DNA of 64,000 bases from Streptomyces sp. NRRL F-2664 (GCF_000719345.1 NZ_JOFX01000003.1:124001-188000), one strand, 5' to 3'; shown: positions 47,991 to 56,768, counted from the first letter of the stretch. Program-made: numbers and translations. Notes: generated from the sequence alone by a model not told the origin.

Positions 47991-49715
47991 GTGGGCGTGG
48001 AGGAGCCGCTGTCGCGGATGCCTCAGATGCGGCTCGACGAGCTGCTGGAGGAACTGCAGGCGCGCATCAACGCCGCGCGCGGCACCCGGGACCGGGTGCA
48101 CAGTTTGCTGGAGGCCGTCGTCTCGGTCGGCCGCGAACTGGACCTCTCACAAGTGCTGCGGCGCATCGTGGAAGCCGCCGCCCTGCTCGTCGACGCCCAG
48201 TACGGGGCTCTCGGAGTGATCGGCCCCGACGGCAGGACCCTGTCGCAGTTCCTCACCGTCGGACTGACCGAGGAAGAGATCGCCAGGATCGGCCCCCTGC
48301 CGGCCGGCCACGGCATCCTCGGCGAACTCATCCGCAACCCCGAACCGCTCCGCCTGACCGACCTCGGCGCCCACGCGGCCTCCTACGGCTTCCCCGCCCA
48401 CCACCCTCCCATGCGGACCTTCCTCGGAGTGCCCATCCGCGTACGCGACGAGGTGTTCGGCAACCTCTACCTGACCGACAAACACGGGGGCCTGGACTTC
48501 GACGCCGAGGACGAGTCGGTGATCTCCACCCTGTCGGTGGCCGCCGGCGTCGCCATCGACAACGCCCGGCTCTACGAGGCCTCTCAGCGCCAGCACCGCT
48601 GGCTGCAAGCGAGCGCCGAGATCACCAACAGCCTGCTCTCGGGCAGCCCGCGATTGGCGGTCCTGGAACTCATCGCCCGCCGCGCCCAGGAGATCACCGG
48701 CGCAGCGCTCGCCGACGTGTCCGTGCCTGTGACCGGAGCAGACGACCTCGTCGTCGAGCTGGCCATCGGCGCCGACAACGACACCCGCCGAGGCCTGGTG
48801 GTACCGGTCGAAGGCACCCTTTCCGGCGCCGCCTACAAGGCCGGTGCATCCGTGACCACGACCGGCCTCGCGGAGGACGACCGCTACACTGCGGGGCCCC
48901 GCCGCTTCGACGGCCTGGGCCCCGCAGTCGCCGTTCCTCTGGGCACAGCCGCCAAGGACACCCGCGGCGTCCTGCTGCTGGCCAGGCACCAAGGAGACCC
49001 GGTCTTCACCGGAGCAGAGCTGCTACCGCTGCTGGCCTTCGCCGGACAGGCCGCGCTCGCCCTTGAGCTGGCCGAGCGCCGCAGGGACGCCGAGCAGCTC
49101 GCGCTCCTGGAGGACCGCGACCGCATCGCCCGCGACTTGCACGACCTCGCCATCCAGCGCCTCTTCGCGACCGGCATGACGCTGCAAAGTGCCGCACGGC
49201 TTGTCCAGCACGAGGGCGCCGCAGAGCGGGTCTTGCGCGCCGTTGGGGACCTCGATGAGACCATCAAGATCATTCGCTCGACGATCTTCGGACTGCGTGC
49301 CCGCGAGGAGGACATCGGGCCGAGCCTGCGCGCACGCGTGGCCCGCACCGTGGGTGAGACGGCAACAACGCTCGGGTTCCCGCCCCGCCTGAGCATGGAG
49401 GGCCTGCTGGATACGGATGTGCCTCCGTCGGTGGCCGATCACGTCATGGCGGCCCTGACCGAGATGCTCAGCAACGCCGCACGCCACGCGCACGCCACGC
49501 GCGTCGAGGTCGCTCTGCAAGCCACCTCCGACGAAGTCGTCCTCACTGTGACGGACAACGGCAGGGGCATACCCGCGGACGGCAGGCGCAGCGGCCTGGG
49601 TAACCTCCAAGAGCGGGCCCGCAGCGTGGGTGGCGCATTGGAAATCGGGTGCCCGGACGAGGGCGGCAGCCGACTGGTGTGGCGCGCGCCTCTCGCCTCC
49701 GGCCCCGCTGAGTGA
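47991..49715 (+). CDS. DevS/DosT-like GAF-GAF sensor histidine kinase
   Basis: 574 residues from GTG 47991, chosen for GGAGGAGA upstream (another GTG at 47970). Coiled start, GAF-A about 45-200 with the DevS signature LTDLGAHAASYGFPAHHPPMRTF-type core, GAF-B about 220-365, then HisKA_3 with His384 (DRIARDLHDLAIQRLF) and HATPase (EMLSNAARHAHAT, TDNGRGIP, GLGNLQERA). In DevS, GAF-A binds haem through a histidine and senses oxygen, NO and CO; whether haem is bound here is inferred. DevR-like partner at 51199. Confidence 0.92.
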   Translation: MGVEEPLSRMPQMRLDELLEELQARINAARGTRDRVHSLLEAVVSVGRELDLSQVLRRIVEAAALLVDAQYGALGVIGPDGRTLSQFLTVGLTEEEIARIGPLPAGHGILGELIRNPEPLRLTDLGAHAASYGFPAHHPPMRTFLGVPIRVRDEVFGNLYLTDKHGGLDFDAEDESVISTLSVAAGVAIDNARLYEASQRQHRWLQASAEITNSLLSGSPRLAVLELIARRAQEITGAALADVSVPVTGADDLVVELAIGADNDTRRGLVVPVEGTLSGAAYKAGASVTTTGLAEDDRYTAGPRRFDGLGPAVAVPLGTAAKDTRGVLLLARHQGDPVFTGAELLPLLAFAGQAALALELAERRRDAEQLALLEDRDRIARDLHDLAIQRLFATGMTLQSAARLVQHEGAAERVLRAVGDLDETIKIIRSTIFGLRAREEDIGPSLRARVARTVGETATTLGFPPRLSMEGLLDTDVPPSVADHVMAALTEMLSNAARHAHATRVEVALQATSDEVVLTVTDNGRGIPADGRRSGLGNLQERARSVGGALEIGCPDEGGSRLVWRAPLASGPAE

Positions 49716-49869
49716 CCGCCGGCTCAGTCGATCCGGCCCATGCAGCCAGCGCGACGCAACTGAGAGCCCACCCGGTGTCCTGACCGGGTCGCCGGCGGGG
49801 GGCAAGGTCACGGCGGAAACGGTCCGGGGTCGCAGGACCGGGTCATCCGGTACGACTGCAAGCAGGCCC

Positions 49870-50808
49870 CTATACGGTGAGCTGCAAGCCCGTCACCAAG
49901 TCCGGCCGGATGCGCACCGCGGAGTTCGTGTCGGGGCGTTGCACCCACGGGCGCAGACGTAGGGCGAAGCTCGCGAGCTGGCCCTCGTCGGTGACTCGGT
50001 GCGCGTACCCGGTGACCACCACGCTCCAGCCAACGTGCGTCTCGGGGTCGATGACATCCGCCTCGTAAGCCACCACGACGCCGGAAGCCTGGGTAGGCGT
50101 CACGATGGAGTCGAGCGTGCCACCGTCGTGCAGCTGGACGATGACGTCCTCGCCGTCCATGAAATGGTTGACCGGGCGGATGGCAGGGAGGGCCCCTTGC
50201 GTGAAGACGATGCGCCCGAGGGATACGCTGCCGAGCAGCCGCAGGGCCTCGGCGCGGTCCAGCTGTCCCATCCGCCGGGGCGCCGCCCCCTCACGGTCGT
50301 CGTCCACCATGGGGTGCGTGGCTTCGTCCTTCATCGTGCCCACCTTCCGCTCCAGCTCGGTCCTGGGCGCATTCGCTGTCTCCGGCCAGCGTCTCCCCCT
50401 GACAAGCCGCCTCAGTAGGGCCGAACGGTCCTTTCCGCGGGCGGTTCCGCCATCGCCCACGGCCGGATTCCTCCGAGCAGGTCGGGCGAAGGAGCAGGGC
50501 ACAGCGCGGTCCACCCCCAGAGCGCGGATGACGCGAGCGGGAAGCCGCTGGATGCGGCACAGGCTCAAGCGCACACCGGCCGCCCTGCATCGGCGATGGA
50601 TGCGCAGGAACAGGGCCGCGCCGGAGCTGTCGCAGAAGGTGACGTCCGCCAGGTCGAGCAGCAATTCACGCTCGGTCGCTCGGGTGAGATCGGTCAGGCT
50701 CTCCTCGATACGGGCGACGGTGTAGACGTCGAGTTCCCCAGCCAGGGCGACTGCCGTCGTGCTGTGGTCCAGAGGGGTCGTGGTGAGGCTGATCCGGGGC
50801 GTCGTCAT
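49870..50808 (-). CDS. STAS domain fused in frame to a PPOX-type flavin protein
   Basis: 312 residues from ATG 50808 (an in-frame start at 50889 also exists). The N-terminal part is a STAS domain (VALAGELDVYTVARIEESL, LLLDLADVTFCDSSGAALFL); the C-terminal 154 residues are a pyridoxamine-phosphate-oxidase-like split barrel (LRLLGSVSLGRIVFTQGALPAIRPVNHFMDGEDV). A strong internal start (ATG 50334 with GGAAGG) precedes the PPOX part, and the intervening residues are Arg-rich, so these may be two genes whose separating stop was lost. DevR regulons often include PPOX proteins. Confidence 0.75.
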   Translation of the reverse strand: MTTPRISLTTTPLDHSTTAVALAGELDVYTVARIEESLTDLTRATERELLLDLADVTFCDSSGAALFLRIHRRCRAAGVRLSLCRIQRLPARVIRALGVDRAVPCSFARPARRNPAVGDGGTARGKDRSALLRRLVRGRRWPETANAPRTELERKVGTMKDEATHPMVDDDREGAAPRRMGQLDRAEALRLLGSVSLGRIVFTQGALPAIRPVNHFMDGEDVIVQLHDGGTLDSIVTPTQASGVVVAYEADVIDPETHVGWSVVVTGYAHRVTDEGQLASFALRLRPWVQRPDTNSAVRIRPDLVTGLQLTV

Positions 50809-50933
50809 GGCGGCAGCCCTGCTTTCTCCATCCAGGCGGCGTCCCAGGGCCCTGGATGACCCCGGCCGTGCCGACGCCAGGAAGTCCACCAGAGGGCGGT
50901 TGAAGGCAACAGGTCCAGCGGGCCCGTACCCGT

Positions 50934-50951
50934 AGGGCCGAAGGGGGCCCT
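50934..50951. promoter_or_regulatory. Candidate regulator-binding inverted repeat
   Basis: AGGGCC-GAAGGG-GGCCCT, perfect 6-bp arms with a 6-nt spacer, upstream of the STAS-PPOX gene. Confidence 0.35.
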
Positions 50952-51080
50952 CGCGGCCATGGTCGCCGTGTCATGGGAACCATGGTCGAACGCGATGGTG
51001 GCGCCGAGGGACGCCCGCCGTTCACGCGGACCGTGATCGTCGGCCCCAGGGAGCGCATGGGGCTTTGCGGCACCGGGTAC

Positions 51081-51095
51081 GGGACCCGCGGGCCT
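51081..51095. promoter_or_regulatory. Candidate DevR-type box upstream of the devR-like gene
   Basis: GGGACCCGCGGGCCT, about 105 nt before the start codon. It shares the GGGACC-N3-GG pattern with 53504-53518; mycobacterial DosR boxes also contain GGGAC half-sites. Confidence 0.3.
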
Positions 51096-51198
51096 GGCCG
51101 GGTATGAGGGCCGTCCGGCCCTGGGCGATGGTCCCGCTCGCGCGGCACGATGCACAGGAGCCCCTCGGGGCAGAAATTCGGCGAACACGGAGTGTGCA

Positions 51199-51921
51199 AT
51201 GACAGACAGCAGCGGCCGCCTCACCGAGAAGGAACCGGTCAGGGTCTTCCTCCTCGACGACCACGAGGTGGTGCGTCGCGGTGTGCACGATCTGCTGGAC
51301 GCCGAGCCCGACCTGACCGTGGTCGGGGAAGCCGGCACGGCCGAGCAGGCACTCGTGCGGGTGCCCGCACTGCGCCCGCAGGTCGCCGTCCTCGACGTGC
51401 GTCTGCCGGACGGTGACGGCGTGAGCGTATGCCGGGAGCTCCGCTCGCGCATGCCCGAGCTGGCCTGCTTGATGTTGACGTCGTTCGACGATGAAGAGGC
51501 GCTGCTCGACGCGATCATGGCCGGCGCGTCCGGCTACGTTTTGAAGCAGATCACCGGCACGGACCTGGTCGCCGCCGTGCGCACGGTCGCTTCCGGCCAG
51601 TCCATGCTCGATCCCGGCGCCACGGCACGGGTCATGGCCCGGCTGCGTGGCGGATCTCCCCAGGAGGAGCAGCCTCAGGGGCTTCCCGGTCTGACGGAGC
51701 GCGAGCGCGAGATCCTCGCTCTGGTGGGAGAAGGGCTGACGAACCGGGAGATCGGCAAGCGGCTGTACCTGGCGGAGAAGACGGTGAAGAACAACGTTTC
51801 CCGGCTCCTGGCCAAGCTGGGCGTGGAACGCAGGGTGCAGGCCGCCGTCATCGCCACCCAGGCCCTGGCCACCCGGGACGACCAGAGTGGGTCGGCTGGG
51901 CAGAGCGGGACGAGGCGGTAG
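51199..51921 (+). CDS. DevR/DosR-like NarL-family response regulator
   Basis: 240 residues, ATG 51199 with GGAG upstream. Receiver with Asp66 ([10 protein letters not shown]), Thr in LMLTSF and Lys in [13 protein letters not shown]-terminal LuxR HTH ([53 protein letters not shown]). The KQITG segment and [12 protein letters not shown] recognition helix are as in DosR. Likely activated by the GAF kinase at 47991 under low oxygen, controlling the stress proteins around it. The receiver and HTH appear intact although several likely targets are broken. Confidence 0.93.
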   Translation: MTDSSGRLTEKEPVRVFLLDDHEVVRRGVHDLLDAEPDLTVVGEAGTAEQALVRVPALRPQVAVLDVRLPDGDGVSVCRELRSRMPELACLMLTSFDDEEALLDAIMAGASGYVLKQITGTDLVAAVRTVASGQSMLDPGATARVMARLRGGSPQEEQPQGLPGLTEREREILALVGEGLTNREIGKRLYLAEKTVKNNVSRLLAKLGVERRVQAAVIATQALATRDDQSGSAGQSGTRR

Positions 51922-52451
51922 CAGAGGTGTCGGCGTCCCTTGGGTCGTCCGGGCAGGCTCCGAGGGCCGGTGGCGCGCTACTTCAGGGGAGTACTCCCAA
52001 CGGGACGACGCGGTTGAGCGCCTCGGTTGGTTCCGGTTGCATGCGCCCCGTTCGGTTTGGTACCGGCTCATTCGCAAGATGACAATCTTGGTGACCGACG
52101 TCGAAGGTGCGTGAGATGGGGCCGCGGTTGCGGCAGGTGCTGGCCGGGCTGCCGCAGCCCGAGGCCGCTGACGGTCGCTCGGTCCTGGCGGTGGACGTGA
52201 CCCACTGGCTGCGGCCGGACGCTCCGTGCAGTGCGGACCGCTTGTTCTGTCACATCCACGGCCGCAGCGGACGCTCGTCGGATCACTTCGTGCCCGGTTG
52301 GCCCTACTCGGTCGTCGCCGCGCCGGAGTCGGGCAGGGCCTCGTGTTCACGTATCGACCGTCCAGCGGTGTCAGTGCGCACCGCGGCGGCGCAAGGCAGG
52401 CTCCGTGGCGGGTGCGCCGCACCACCGTACCCGCCTCCGGGCTCGTCGTGG
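51922..52451. other. Intergenic region containing a transposase relic
   Basis: 530 bases between the devR-like gene and a universal stress gene; only the transposase fragment at 52107-52415 is recognisable. Confidence 0.5.
52107..52415 (+). pseudogene. Transposase remnant (IS fragment)
   Basis: The frame LRQVLAGLPQPEAADGRSVL, AVDVTHWLRPDAPCSADRLFC, GRSGRSSDHFVPGWPYSVVA matches the central part of a common Streptomyces transposase with the DVxxWLRPDA and GRSGRSSDxFVPGWPYS signatures. The N terminus and the C-terminal catalytic part are missing; downstream sequence is unrelated. No terminal inverted repeats seen. Marks past insertion in the eroding island. Confidence 0.75.
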
Positions 52452-53321
52452 TCAGTCGTGCGGCACGACCGCTACAGGGCAGGGGGCGTGGTGCAGTGCG
52501 GCATGGGCGACCGACCCGATGCGGGTCCCCACGGGGCCGCGGCGTGCCCGACGGCCGACGACGAGTAGCTGCGCGTTCGACAGGGCCGACAGGAGTACCT
52601 GTCCCGCGCTGCCGATCTCGACGTGCTCGGTCACGGGGACGTCGGGGAACCGCTCCCGCCACGGGGCGAGCGCTTCAGCCAGCGCCTTCTTCTCGAACGG
52701 CTCCAGTCCGCCCGCTTGGTCGGCGAGGTACAACGAGCCGGGGCTGTAGGCGAAGATCGGCGGCAAGGTCCACGCCCGTACCGCACGCAGGGTAGCGCCC
52801 CGTGCGGCCGCCTCTTCGAAGGCGAAACCGAGCACTGCGTCGCTGTCCTCGGACGTGCCCTGCTGGCCCACGACGATCTCGCCACCCTGTGCCTGCGTCT
52901 GCCCCTCTCGGGCGCGCACGGAGATGACGGGCCGCTGCGAGGAGGCGATCACCTGCTGACCGTAAGAACCGAGGAGGAAGCCCATGAACGCCCCGTGCCC
53001 CCGCGAACCCAGTACCAACATCTCGGACGCTTCGGCCTCCCTCAGCAGAGCGGCAACCGCGGTGTCCTGCACCAGTTCGGCGGTGACCCCGAGAGCTGGG
53101 TGCCGGCTGGCAACCTGTGTCTCGGCTTCGCGGAGGACCGTATGGGCGGACTTGGCCTGCGTCTCCTTGTCCTGGACGACGGGGACGTCCAGCGGCTGCC
53201 AGAGCCAGGCGTGCACGATACGCAGCGGCATCCGGCGCAGTGCGGCTTCGCGTGCCGCCCAGTCGGCCGCTGCCAGGCTTTCGGCGGAACCGTCCACTCC
53301 TACAGTGATGGCGCGGGTCAT
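52452..53321 (-). CDS. Tandem universal stress protein
   Basis: 289 residues from ATG 53321 (GGAGG upstream). Two UspA domains: first about 3-142 with VGVDGS and LGSRGHGAFMGFLLGS, second about 150-285 with VVGQQGTSEDSD in place of the usual VGVDGS and LLVVGRRARRGPVGTRIGSVAHAALHHAPCPVAVVPHD. The first domain has an ATP-binding G-2x-G-9x-G(S) pattern. Such tandem Usp proteins are classical DevR targets. Divergent from the next Usp gene. Confidence 0.93.
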   Translation of the reverse strand: MTRAITVGVDGSAESLAAADWAAREAALRRMPLRIVHAWLWQPLDVPVVQDKETQAKSAHTVLREAETQVASRHPALGVTAELVQDTAVAALLREAEASEMLVLGSRGHGAFMGFLLGSYGQQVIASSQRPVISVRAREGQTQAQGGEIVVGQQGTSEDSDAVLGFAFEEAAARGATLRAVRAWTLPPIFAYSPGSLYLADQAGGLEPFEKKALAEALAPWRERFPDVPVTEHVEIGSAGQVLLSALSNAQLLVVGRRARRGPVGTRIGSVAHAALHHAPCPVAVVPHD

Positions 53322-53409
53322 GGGGGTGCCTCCATACGGTTCGACGGGCACGGCCGCTTCGGCCGCCCCTTTCCCGACCCAGCATCTGTGAGGGGGCGGC
53401 GTTCAATCG

Positions 53410-53425
53410 AGGGCCCATCGGCCCT
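53410..53425. promoter_or_regulatory. Candidate DevR-type palindrome between Usp genes
   Basis: AGGGCC-CATC-GGCCCT, perfect arms, 89 nt upstream of the minus-strand Usp gene. Confidence 0.4.
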
Positions 53426-53503
53426 GTCTCCCGGCCATTCGGTCACGGCGTCGTGGCCGTCCAGCAGGTGATGCGCGGCGGCGAGGTCCACTGGCCCACG
53501 ACA

Positions 53504-53518
53504 GGGACCTGTGGCCCC
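53504..53518. promoter_or_regulatory. Second candidate DevR-type box between Usp genes
   Basis: GGGACCTGTGGCCCC, imperfectly symmetric, about 155 nt upstream of the plus-strand Usp gene. Confidence 0.35.
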
Positions 53519-53671
53519 CTGCGCAAACCGCCCGGGCCGACCACTGTGTGAGCGCAGGCCCCGGCGCAGGGTGCCCTGGAGGGCTGAACGGCCGACTCCC
53601 TGGACACCCGTGAAGGCCGGCCCACGTTTGCCGCATCCGGCTCTCCCGGCCGCCAGACTTACGGAGTCCCC

Positions 53672-54541
53672 ATGTCCCAGACCGTCACCGTCGGCCTCGA
53701 CGGATCCAAGGAAAGCATCAACGCCACGCAGTGGGCCGCCCAGGAGGCCCTGCGCCGTGGGGCGCCGCTGCGGCTGCTGCGAGCTTGGAGCAGCGACGAT
53801 GACCCGCGCACGCGTCTGGTCGACCCGGCGACGGCACGCGGATGGGGCGAGCGCACGCTCGGCACCGCCGAAAGGCGGCTGCGGCGCCGCCACCCGGGCC
53901 TGGACGTCGAGACGAAGTGGGTGGCCGGTGACCCGGTGGAGGAGCTGTGCGTTGCCGCCGAGGAAGCGGAACTGCTGGTGCTCGGCTCCCGCGGTCTGAG
54001 CGGCCTGGCCGGCTTCCTCGCAGGGTCGGTCTCCTTGGCCGTCCTCGCCCACACGCGGCGACCTGTCGTCCTCGTCCGCCCGCACGACCCCCTGGAGCCC
54101 GAGGCGCACCCTACGGGCGACGTGGTGATCGGTCTGGACGTGTCCGCCCCCAGCGACGAGGTGCTCGCCTTCGGCTTCGCCGCGGCCGACCGGTACGGCT
54201 GCGGCCTGCGGGTGGTCCACAGCTGGGCCGTTCCGGCGCTCTACGGACCCGACATGGGCGGCGCGCTGCCGCTGCTCATGACGGAGATCGCCGACGACGC
54301 GCGACGGGCGCTCGACGAGGCGCTGGCCCCCTGGACGGAGAAGTTCCCGGACGTAGTGGTGGTGCGCGACTGCCGCCAGGGTCGGCCGGCGCAGGACCTC
54401 ATCGAGCTGTCGCACGACGCCCGGCTCGTCGTCGTCGGACGCAGGGTCCGCCGGGCGCGGATCGGCACCCACATCGGGGCCGTCACGCACGCGGTCCTGC
54501 ACCACTGCCTGGCGCCGGTCGGAGTCGTACCGCACGACTGA
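53672..54541 (+). CDS. Tandem universal stress protein
   Basis: 289 residues from ATG 53672 (GGAG upstream). Two UspA domains: VTVGLDGSKESINATQWAAQEAL and LVLGSRGLSGLAGFLAGSVSLAVLAH in the first, VVIGLDVSAPSDEVLAFGF and LVVVGRRVRRARIGTHIGAVTHAVLHH in the second. It ends in the same VVPHD as the divergent paralogue, so the pair arose by duplication. Intact. Confidence 0.93.
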   Translation: MSQTVTVGLDGSKESINATQWAAQEALRRGAPLRLLRAWSSDDDPRTRLVDPATARGWGERTLGTAERRLRRRHPGLDVETKWVAGDPVEELCVAAEEAELLVLGSRGLSGLAGFLAGSVSLAVLAHTRRPVVLVRPHDPLEPEAHPTGDVVIGLDVSAPSDEVLAFGFAAADRYGCGLRVVHSWAVPALYGPDMGGALPLLMTEIADDARRALDEALAPWTEKFPDVVVVRDCRQGRPAQDLIELSHDARLVVVGRRVRRARIGTHIGAVTHAVLHHCLAPVGVVPHD

Positions 54542-54867
54542 ACGGACCGCCGACCCAGCGGCGCACACCGGCGCTGTCCGCTGGTCCCGCATTGGCCCAG
54601 GTCAGGTGAGGCAGCCGAGCCGCCCAGGCCACCCTCGCCCTCTCTCATCGACAACGAAAGCCGCCCCGTGGCCTGTGAGGGAGGGCGGAGGAAGGTCCCC
54701 TCGTGCCATCGCGACGATCGGCCCTCTTCACCCCCGCACCACAAGGCCGGTCAGCGGCTTCACGCGCCCTTTGCGGCCCTCGGCTGGTGGCAGGCGGGCG
54801 ACGAGCATCGGAAGTGAGGCCGAGCCCTCGCCCGCCTCGCTGGCCACCGTCCCTTGGAGATGACGAC
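54542..54867. other. Region upstream of the pyruvate formate-lyase relic
   Basis: 326 bases, no gene. Contains a half-site (ATCGGCCCT near 54715) shared with the 53410-53425 palindrome, perhaps the old pfl promoter. Confidence 0.4.
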
Positions 54868-55044
54868 ATGACCGTGACCGTCCAGACTTCCGCCGACACC
54901 CGTCCCACCGACTCCGCATGACGCGCATTCACCGGTCGGCAGTGGCAGCGGCGCATCGACGTGCGGGCTTTCATCCAGGCGAACCACACGCCGTACGAGG
55001 GTGCCGCCGCGTTCCTGGTCGGTCCTACCGGCCGGACCCTGGCT
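54868..55044 (+). pseudogene. 5' remnant of pyruvate formate-lyase with a premature TGA
   Basis: ATG 54868 with GGAG. The frame reads MTVTVQTSADTRPTDSA, TGA at 54919-54921, then RAFTGRQWQRRIDVRAFIQA, NHTPYEGAAAFLVGPTGRTL. This matches the start of actinobacterial formate acetyltransferases (GxWQxxIDVRxFIQxNxTPYxGxxxFLxGPTxRT). The stop falls where Trp is expected (TGG to TGA). About 60 of some 750 codons remain; the catalytic Cys-Cys and glycyl-radical regions are gone. Confidence 0.75.
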
Positions 55045-55086
55045 GTGAGCCACGCAGGCGACCTTGATCTGCTTTCGCCACAGACC

Positions 55087-55482
55087 CTAGTCGTCGTACC
55101 AGGAGAACGCCGCGATCCGCCAGCCGTCCGAGGTGCGGACGAACTGGATGGTCTTCGTACCGCCTCCCTCGAACGGTTCGCCGTCCAGGATCCCCGACTT
55201 GCGGTACGCGCCGAACCGCGAGGCGATGTCGCCGGCGATGTCGGTGCGTTCGGAGGTCTCCCACTCGCAGAACTCCACCAGCCGGCCGCCGGACAGCAGT
55301 GCGCGGCGGGGTTCCACGAACTCGTCCACGGTGTACGCGGTGAACCGCGGCCCGGTCATGACGATCACCGCGCCGGGCAGGGCGAGGCGGCGGATCCGGT
55401 CCACGTCGGCGGCCCTGCCGCCCCGGTTGTCGAAGGAGCCGAAGAACTCGGCGGTCACGCGGTCGATCTCGGCCTTGGACAT
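55087..55482 (-). CDS. SnoaL/DUF4440-like small protein
   Basis: 131 residues, ATG 55482. NTF2-like cone fold predicted from DRVTAEFFGSFDNRGG at the N terminus and the final strands TKTIQFVRTSDGWRIAAFSWYDD. Family members are small hydrolase-, isomerase- or binding-type proteins; no specific function can be read. Begins the ordinary chromosome after the eroded island. Confidence 0.82.
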   Translation of the reverse strand: MSKAEIDRVTAEFFGSFDNRGGRAADVDRIRRLALPGAVIVMTGPRFTAYTVDEFVEPRRALLSGGRLVEFCEWETSERTDIAGDIASRFGAYRKSGILDGEPFEGGGTKTIQFVRTSDGWRIAAFSWYDD

Positions 55483-55519
55483 GGACGCGACAGTAATCCG
55501 CAGGCTCCGTCCTCCGCAA

Positions 55520-56677
55520 TCACCGCGCGCGGCGCCGGGCGAGCGTGCGCGCGTACAGCAAGTGGCCGACGGCCTCGGCGGCCAGCAGCAGGACGACGAG
55601 CCAGGGCGCGAGCATGCCGGCGGCGAGGACGACGAGCAGGGGAACGCCGATTCCGGGTACCGCCCACACGGCGACGGACCGCAGGGGGCGGCCGAAGCGC
55701 AGCGCGATGCCGGCGTGCGCCGCGTGGTACAGGGCGAGGCCGCCCGCGAGCGCCCAGACCGCGCCGCAGGGCAGGTGGGCGTGGCCCGACTCCTCGACGG
55801 CGGTGGCCAGTCCGGCGGCCATGCCGAGGACGGCGGCGGTGACGAAGAAGTGCAGGAAGCCGCTCACGTCACGGGCCAGCAGGTAGGCGCGCTCCCCCTC
55901 CGCCGACCCGAGCATCAGCTCGGCGGTGGTCGAGCCGAAGTCGAAGTACGACCACCAGAGCGCGGCCAGCAGGACGAAGCCCAGGGCGGCCACCGCGCCC
56001 GCCCGTGCCGTCCACGCGTGGTCGGTGGAGGTCACCAGAGCGATGACCGACTCGCCGAGCACGATGATGACGAACAGTCCGACCCGCTCGACCAGGTACC
56101 CGGTGTGCAGCCGGCCGGTGACGCCGCGGCCCCGGGCGGTCAGGAGCAGCACCATCTCTGCGGTGAGCAGCACGGCCCAGACGGCGTACCTCCAGGGCAG
56201 CGGCACGGCGACGGACGCTGCCCACAGCAGGGCGGAGACCAGGCAGTAGGTGAGCGGCCGCCAGGGCGGCACACGCAAGGCGCCGGGCAGGCGCGTGGCG
56301 GGCCACCACAGCCCGAGCAGCACCAGCCGGGTCCCGGCGTAGCCGAGGGCGTAGACCGCGGCCCGGCCGGCGTCGCCGTCGGCAGCGGGAACCGCGGCGG
56401 CCATGGCGGCCAGGCAGAACATCGCGGAGAGCATCAGCAGGCGGCGGCGCGGGCTGTCGTCCTCGAAGAGGTTCGCGGAGACCGTCAGGTTGGTCCACAT
56501 CCACCAGGGCGGGAAGTAGAGCGCCAGGAAGGCGGCGAAGTCGCGTGCGCCGGGATCCCCGTGCAGGGAGTGGGCGAGCTGGGCGGCGAAGGCGACGAAG
56601 ACGAGGTCGAAGAACAGCTCCAGCCAGCCGGCGTGCCGCTCCGCCGGGGTCGCGGGCCGGGCGTCGACGGTATTCAT
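55520..56677 (-). CDS. Low-temperature-requirement A (LtrA) family membrane protein
   Basis: 385 residues from ATG 56677. About ten hydrophobic helices; LtrA signatures WLELFFDLVFVAFAAQLAHSL at the N terminus, ERVGLFVIIVLGESVIALV in the middle and DFGSTTAELMLGSAEGERAYLLARDV. Function of LtrA proteins is poorly defined. The start overlaps the stop of a mini-ORF (ATGA) that owns the good ribosome site, so its translation probably depends on that mini-ORF. Confidence 0.88.
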   Translation of the reverse strand: MNTVDARPATPAERHAGWLELFFDLVFVAFAAQLAHSLHGDPGARDFAAFLALYFPPWWMWTNLTVSANLFEDDSPRRRLLMLSAMFCLAAMAAAVPAADGDAGRAAVYALGYAGTRLVLLGLWWPATRLPGALRVPPWRPLTYCLVSALLWAASVAVPLPWRYAVWAVLLTAEMVLLLTARGRGVTGRLHTGYLVERVGLFVIIVLGESVIALVTSTDHAWTARAGAVAALGFVLLAALWWSYFDFGSTTAELMLGSAEGERAYLLARDVSGFLHFFVTAAVLGMAAGLATAVEESGHAHLPCGAVWALAGGLALYHAAHAGIALRFGRPLRSVAVWAVPGIGVPLLVVLAAGMLAPWLVVLLLAAEAVGHLLYARTLARRRAR

Positions 56678-56715
56678 CGCTGCCCGGCGGCGGAGGTGGC
56701 GGTGGTGGTGGCCAT
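56674..56715 (-). CDS. Thirteen-residue coupled leader ORF before ltrA
   Basis: ATG 56715 behind GGAGGAGAGAGG encodes MATTTATSAAGQR and stops at TGA overlapping the ltrA ATG. The ltrA start has no ribosome site of its own, which suggests translational coupling. Confidence 0.45.
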   Translation of the reverse strand: MATTTATSAAGQR

Positions 56716-56768
56716 GGTTCGTTCCTCTCTCCTCCGTGAGCGGTGCCGCGGACGGGGACTGCGGGCGG

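Larger units (their letters stand above)
50809..51198. other. Divergent control region between STAS-PPOX and devR-like genes
   Basis: 390 bases with two GGCC-type inverted sites (50934-50951 and 51081-51095). A 27-residue in-frame extension of the STAS gene starts here. No separate gene. Confidence 0.5.
53322..53671. other. Shared promoter region of two divergent universal stress genes
   Basis: 350 bases with two GC-type inverted sites (53410-53425 and 53504-53518). No gene seen. Confidence 0.5.
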
